Shown here one piece after another: positions 6,830-9,859 of a stretch of DNA of 9,859 bases (its first letter is position 1; the number at the start of each line of letters is the position of its first letter). The notes beneath the pieces were generated by a model. The model did not search any database, was not told the DNA's origin, and worked only from the letters and a program-made list of their open reading frames with translations. A program made the translations under genes and the position numbers. Origin of the DNA: Bacteroidales bacterium GP4 (GTDB lineage: Bacteria; Bacteroidota; Bacteroidia; Bacteroidales; Muribaculaceae); NCBI GenBank assembly GCA_001701065.1, contig DAAL01000097.1:1-9859 (forward strand), given 5' to 3'.

Positions 6830-7639
6830 TTAGAATGCGTTTATCGCCATTCTTATGTCGGTCAAGTGCTTTAGAAGGTCATCCACTTTGTCCAACGGAA
6901 GCATGTTGGCTCCATCGCTTTTTGCGTTTTTCGGATCCTGGTGGGTTTCCATGAATATTCCGTCCACGCCCACGGCTATTCCGGCGCGCGCTATGGTTTC
7001 GATCAAGTCAGGTCTTCCTCCGGTTACCCCCGACATCTGATTGGGCTGTTGCAGAGAGTGGGTCACATCGAGAATCACCGGCACATTGAATTTCTGCATG
7101 GTGGGTATTCCTCGGTAATCCACAATCAAGTCCTGGTAGCCGAAGGTTGTGCCTCGTTCAGTGACAGCCACCTGGTTGTTGCCGGCATCCACGACTTTGT
7201 TCACGGCATGTTCCATGGCTTCCGGCGACAGGAACTGACCTTTCTTTATGTTCACCATTTTGCCGGTTTTGGCGGCGGCTACGAGCAGAGTGGTTTGGCG
7301 GCAAAGGAATGCGGGAATCTGTAGTATGTCCACATACTCGGCAGCCATCTGCGCTTCTTCTTCAGTGTGAATGTCAGTGACGACGGGGATATTGAATGTT
7401 TCTTTTACCTTGCGGAGTATTTTAAGTGCTTTTTCATCGCCTATGCCGGTGAACGAATCTATCCTTGACCTGTTGGCTTTACGGTAGGAGCCTTTGAACA
7501 CATAGGGTATATTTAAGTCAGATGTAATCCGATTAAGCTTCTCGGCTATATTGAGCGCCATAGTTTCTCCCTCGATCACGCATGGACCTGCAAGCAGGAA
7601 GAAGTTACGGGTCGCGGAGGACTTGAGATAGTTAAGCAT
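6830..7639 (-). CDS. kdsA: 3-deoxy-8-phosphooctulonate (KDO-8-P) synthase, metal-dependent class
   Basis: This cytosolic enzyme condenses PEP with arabinose 5-phosphate to KDO-8-phosphate, feeding the inner core sugar of lipopolysaccharide. The 269-residue protein has the DAHP/KDO8P synthase TIM-barrel with AGPCVIEG at 18-24, the arabinose-5-P loop KGSYRKANRS at 49-58, ERGTTFGY at 161-168, DVTHSLQQP at 191-199 and SDGANMLPL at 241-249. C20, H194, E231 and D242 line up, at a constant offset of nine, with the four metal ligands I recall for the Aquifex enzyme (C11, H185, E222, D233). This points to the class II, metal-dependent form rather than the E. coli type, which has Asn at the Cys position. 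The KANRS loop favours KDO8P over DAHP synthase. It is the last gene of the minus-strand cluster, 10 bp after rsmE, and is followed by a strong terminator. Confidence 0.95.
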   Translation of the reverse strand: MLNYLKSSATRNFFLLAGPCVIEGETMALNIAEKLNRITSDLNIPYVFKGSYRKANRSRIDSFTGIGDEKALKILRKVKETFNIPVVTDIHTEEEAQMAAEYVDILQIPAFLCRQTTLLVAAAKTGKMVNIKKGQFLSPEAMEHAVNKVVDAGNNQVAVTERGTTFGYQDLIVDYRGIPTMQKFNVPVILDVTHSLQQPNQMSGVTGGRPDLIETIARAGIAVGVDGIFMETHQDPKNAKSDGANMLPLDKVDDLLKHLTDIRMAINAF

Positions 7640-7649
7640 ATGAGTTAAA

Positions 7650-8372
7650 TTAGAGGTTTTTTAATTGATTTACAATGTGTACGGTGTCACATGCCACGAT
7701 TGCGGCGGTCTCAGTGCGTAGACGGTTATCGCCGAATGTCACAGGAACATAACCGGAATCCATTACCGTGCTTATTTCTTCGGGCGAGAAGTCGCCTTCG
7801 GGACCAATCATGATGTTGACTGACCGGATGCCGGGGTACAGTTCTTTAGCGAGAAGTTTCCTCTCGACGGCACTATCACAGTAGCCCACAAAGAGCTTTT
7901 CAGCACTGTAGGCTGACGAGGACAGCAACGCCTTTAACGGAATCATCTCGGTTATCTCCGGCACCGAAGCTTTCAGGGACTGTTTCGCCGCCGACACGGC
8001 TATGCGGTTGAGCCGGTCAAGCTTGATGTCCTTTCTCTCGGAATGTTCGCACTTGATGGGGATGATGCGGTTGACACCTATTTCAGTGAGCTTCTCGGTC
8101 ATCCATTCCATGCGGTCGATGTTCTTGGTAGGGGCAACTATAATTGTTATAAAGGTGTCCCAACAGTCAGGTATTTTCTCAACCGATACTATGTCGACTT
8201 CCGCTTTGCGGGGATTGTCGGACATGAGGGTGCATGTGTAGCGATTGCCTTTCCCGTCCATCACCGTGATAGTGTCGCCCACGGAATGACGCAACACCTT
8301 TATGCAATGGCGCGCTTCTTCCTCAGGCAACATAGACGAAGTGGCGATGTCAGGGGAATAGAACTGAATCAT
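7650..8372 (-). CDS. rsmE: 16S rRNA (uracil(1498)-N(3))-methyltransferase RsmE
   Basis: A SPOUT-class methyltransferase that methylates N3 of U1498 in 16S rRNA, near the decoding centre. The 240 residues match the family length. The N-terminal PUA-like domain carries HCIKVLRH (22-29) and VMDGKGN (37-43). The SPOUT domain shows DRMEWMTEKLTEIGV at 86-100, SERKDIKLDRLNRIA at 111-125, SAAKQS at 127-132, and the trefoil-knot SAM loops IGPEGDFSPEE (189-199) and FGDNRLRTETAA (213-224). All conserved elements are intact. It starts 7 bp after the transporter stop and ends 10 bp before kdsA, so translation is probably coupled within one transcript. No promoter box is visible at either junction. Confidence 0.95.
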   Translation of the reverse strand: MIQFYSPDIATSSMLPEEEARHCIKVLRHSVGDTITVMDGKGNRYTCTLMSDNPRKAEVDIVSVEKIPDCWDTFITIIVAPTKNIDRMEWMTEKLTEIGVNRIIPIKCEHSERKDIKLDRLNRIAVSAAKQSLKASVPEITEMIPLKALLSSSAYSAEKLFVGYCDSAVERKLLAKELYPGIRSVNIMIGPEGDFSPEEISTVMDSGYVPVTFGDNRLRTETAAIVACDTVHIVNQLKNL

Positions 8373-8379
8373 AGGGCAA

Positions 8380-9756
8380 TTATTCTATTTCTAATGCATT
8401 ACTGCGGGCTTCTTTCACTTCGTTGGAGTTGGGACGCTGATGCTTGTAACGGAACAGGATAGCGAACAGTACAGCCACAACCAGCGAGTAGCCTGCGAAT
8501 ATGAGCCACGGAGCCTGCCAATTGCCGACCATGAACGAGCCTTCGCCCACTGTTTCCCAATGACAGAAATGATTCACAACCATTCCTGCGCCCAAAGTGC
8601 CTATTGAAGCTCCGATACCGTTGGTCATGAGCATAAACAATCCCTGAGCCGAAGCTTTTATGCGGTTGTCAGTCTCCTGTTCCACAAACAGGGCACCTGA
8701 TACATTGAAGAAGTCGAAAGCCACGCCGTAGACAATCATGGATATAACGAGCATCCAAAGTCCACTGCCCGGATCGCCGAATCCGAACAGACCGAAACGG
8801 AGCACCCATGCGAACATAGCGATAAGCATCACCACTTTAATGCCGAAACGTTTCAGGAAGAACGGAATGAGAAGGATACAGAACGCTTCCGAAATCTGTG
8901 ATAATGAAGTCAGCAATGTTGCGTTGTTGGCACCAAATGTGTTGGCATATTCCACAACACCTTTGAAACTTGTGATGAAAGTAGTGGCAAAGCTGTTGGT
9001 AATCTGCAACGACACGCCGAGCAGCATTGAGAAAATGAAGAACACAGCCATTCTGTAGTCCTTGAACAGCTTGAAAGCTGAAAGCCCGAGAGTCTCGGCT
9101 AAGGACTTATCTTTGCCTGAATCCTTGGAAACAGGGCATTCCGGCATTGTAAAGGCATAAACACCAAGAATGATGCCTAACGCAGCGCAAGTGAACAACT
9201 GCATGTAAGTGTACTGGAACCGGAAATCAGCCATGGGGTTCAGTTCGCTGATTGTAAACCCGAAAATTCCGTCATGATAATAAGCGCAATTAACAAACCA
9301 CATAGCGGCAATGAATCCAACAGTTCCCAGCACACGGATGGGCGGGAAGTCCTTGACAGTGTCGTAGCCGCGCTTTGTGAGCGTAGAGAACGCCACAGTA
9401 TTGGCAAGCGCGATAGTGGGCATATAGAATGCCACGCTAAGAGTGTAGAGCGTGAAGAACGGCGCAAACGACAGTGTGGCGTGAGTGGCACCGTAATACC
9501 ATGCGCAGCCCATGAAAATAGCCGCAAGCAGATGGCATATGCCTAACAATTTCTGAGCCGGAACCCATTTATCGGCTATTATGCCCACCAATGCAGGCAT
9601 GAATATAGAAACAAAACCTTGCACGGAGTAGAACAATGCGATATTGTCGCCTAATCCTGCCGGTCCGAGGTATTGACCGAGACACACCAAATAGGAACCC
9701 CAAACGGCAAATTCCAAGAAGTTGAGTACGGCAAGTCGTGTTTTAATTAATGACAT
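8380..9756 (-). CDS. MFS nucleoside permease, NupG/XapB-like
   Basis: An inner-membrane transporter of the nucleoside:H+ symporter branch of the major facilitator superfamily, likely importing nucleosides by proton symport. The 458 residues hold about twelve hydrophobic segments with the MFS layout: GIIADKWVPAQKLL (58-71) is the loop between helices 2 and 3, followed by the branch-specific stretch DFPPIRVLGTVGFIAA (136-151). A polar central loop (about 205-235) separates the two halves. The C-terminal half carries DFFNVSGALFVEQE (348-361) and SAQGLFMLMTNGIGA (369-383), which resemble NupG. It is somewhat longer than E. coli NupG (418 residues by memory), partly through extra loop sequence and a polar C-terminal tail. 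The ATG at 9756 lies 20 bp after the upstream UVR-motif gene. The substrate is inferred from family likeness; a sugar or purine-base substrate cannot be excluded. Confidence 0.85.
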   Translation of the reverse strand: MSLIKTRLAVLNFLEFAVWGSYLVCLGQYLGPAGLGDNIALFYSVQGFVSIFMPALVGIIADKWVPAQKLLGICHLLAAIFMGCAWYYGATHATLSFAPFFTLYTLSVAFYMPTIALANTVAFSTLTKRGYDTVKDFPPIRVLGTVGFIAAMWFVNCAYYHDGIFGFTISELNPMADFRFQYTYMQLFTCAALGIILGVYAFTMPECPVSKDSGKDKSLAETLGLSAFKLFKDYRMAVFFIFSMLLGVSLQITNSFATTFITSFKGVVEYANTFGANNATLLTSLSQISEAFCILLIPFFLKRFGIKVVMLIAMFAWVLRFGLFGFGDPGSGLWMLVISMIVYGVAFDFFNVSGALFVEQETDNRIKASAQGLFMLMTNGIGASIGTLGAGMVVNHFCHWETVGEGSFMVGNWQAPWLIFAGYSLVVAVLFAILFRYKHQRPNSNEVKEARSNALEIE

Positions 9757-9776
9757 AGATATAAAGATTTGTAATG

Positions 9777-9859
9777 TTATTTATTGCGTTTATTTTTTAG
9801 AATCTCGCTTATTTTAGCGGCTTCTTCGTATTTTTCTTCCTGTATAGCCTCATTAAGCT
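9777..9859 (-). CDS. C-terminus of a UVR-motif protein (partial)
   Basis: Only the last 26 codons and a stop (TAA, complement of 9777-9779) are present; the gene continues off the right edge. The visible residues, LNEAIQEEKYEEAAKISEIL and a short basic end (KNKRNK), match the UvrB/UvrC interaction motif, a helical hairpin with the pattern L-x-x-A-I-x-x-E-x-Y-E-x-A-A-x-I. In Bacteroidales this motif commonly ends a bifunctional nuclease (DUF151-type) protein, and a nucleoside permease next door would fit, but UvrB or another UVR protein is also possible. It lies 20 bp before the transporter and probably shares its transcript. Confidence 0.7.
   Translation of the reverse strand, partial: LNEAIQEEKYEEAAKISEILKNKRNK

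Noticed and set aside
6817..6830. Small inverted repeat ACAC/GTGT next to the kdsA stop
   Set aside because: Four base pairs only, and a far stronger terminator hairpin lies just beyond it.
6941..7324. Plus-strand open frame of 127 codons opposite kdsA
   Set aside because: Shadow of the KdsA barrel; no start context or family likeness.
1..9859. Mobile elements, CRISPR array, tRNA or rRNA genes, defence or toxin-antitoxin modules
   Set aside because: No transposase or integrase frame, no regularly spaced repeats, no cloverleaf or rRNA-like stretch; every large frame is a conserved housekeeping or envelope gene.

Overview
The window looks like an ordinary chromosomal housekeeping region of a Bacteroidales bacterium. 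Evidence for this is the TAnnTTTG-type (Bacteroidota -7) promoter boxes upstream of several genes, the general lack of Shine-Dalgarno sequences, a DUF5686 outer-membrane protein (a Bacteroidota family), and protein sequences of Bacteroidales character. A gut Muribaculaceae-like member is a guess; the order-level call is firmer. I see no phage, transposon, CRISPR array, tRNA, rRNA or defence system.

Layout, left to right. (1) 1-1301, minus strand: the N-terminal half of pyruvate phosphate dikinase (ppdK), cut by the window edge. (2) 1302-1615: a divergent intergenic region with a promoter box on each strand. (3) 1616-3028, plus: the 23S rRNA U1939 methyltransferase RlmD (RumA-type), starting at TTG. 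(4) 3015-3458, minus: a small CYTH-domain triphosphatase-like enzyme. Its 3' end overlaps the 3' end of rlmD by 14 bp, and a strong inverted repeat lies inside its last codons. (5) 3459-3579: a compact region where two promoters appear to face each other. (6) 3580-6135, plus: an 851-residue exported protein with a carboxypeptidase-regulatory-like domain and a DUF5686 beta-barrel, also starting at TTG. (7) 6204-6707, plus: a long-chain flavodoxin, preceded by a perfect 10-bp inverted repeat. (8) 6759-6795: a bidirectional hairpin terminator. (9) 6830-9859, minus: a tight cluster read right to left: a UVR-motif protein (only its C-terminus is present), a NupG-type nucleoside transporter, the 16S rRNA methyltransferase RsmE, and KDO-8-phosphate synthase KdsA. 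Gaps are 20, 7 and 10 bp, with no internal promoter box seen, so this is probably one operon ending at the terminator.

The genes cover central carbon metabolism (PPDK), rRNA modification (RlmD, RsmE), LPS core sugar synthesis (KdsA), nucleoside uptake, electron transfer (flavodoxin) and outer-membrane biology (DUF5686). They do not form an obvious single pathway. I found no convincing new system. The points most worth a second look are regulatory: the inverted repeat before flavodoxin, the face-to-face promoters with complementary leaders between the CYTH and DUF5686 genes, and the hairpin embedded in CYTH codons at the 3' end of rlmD.
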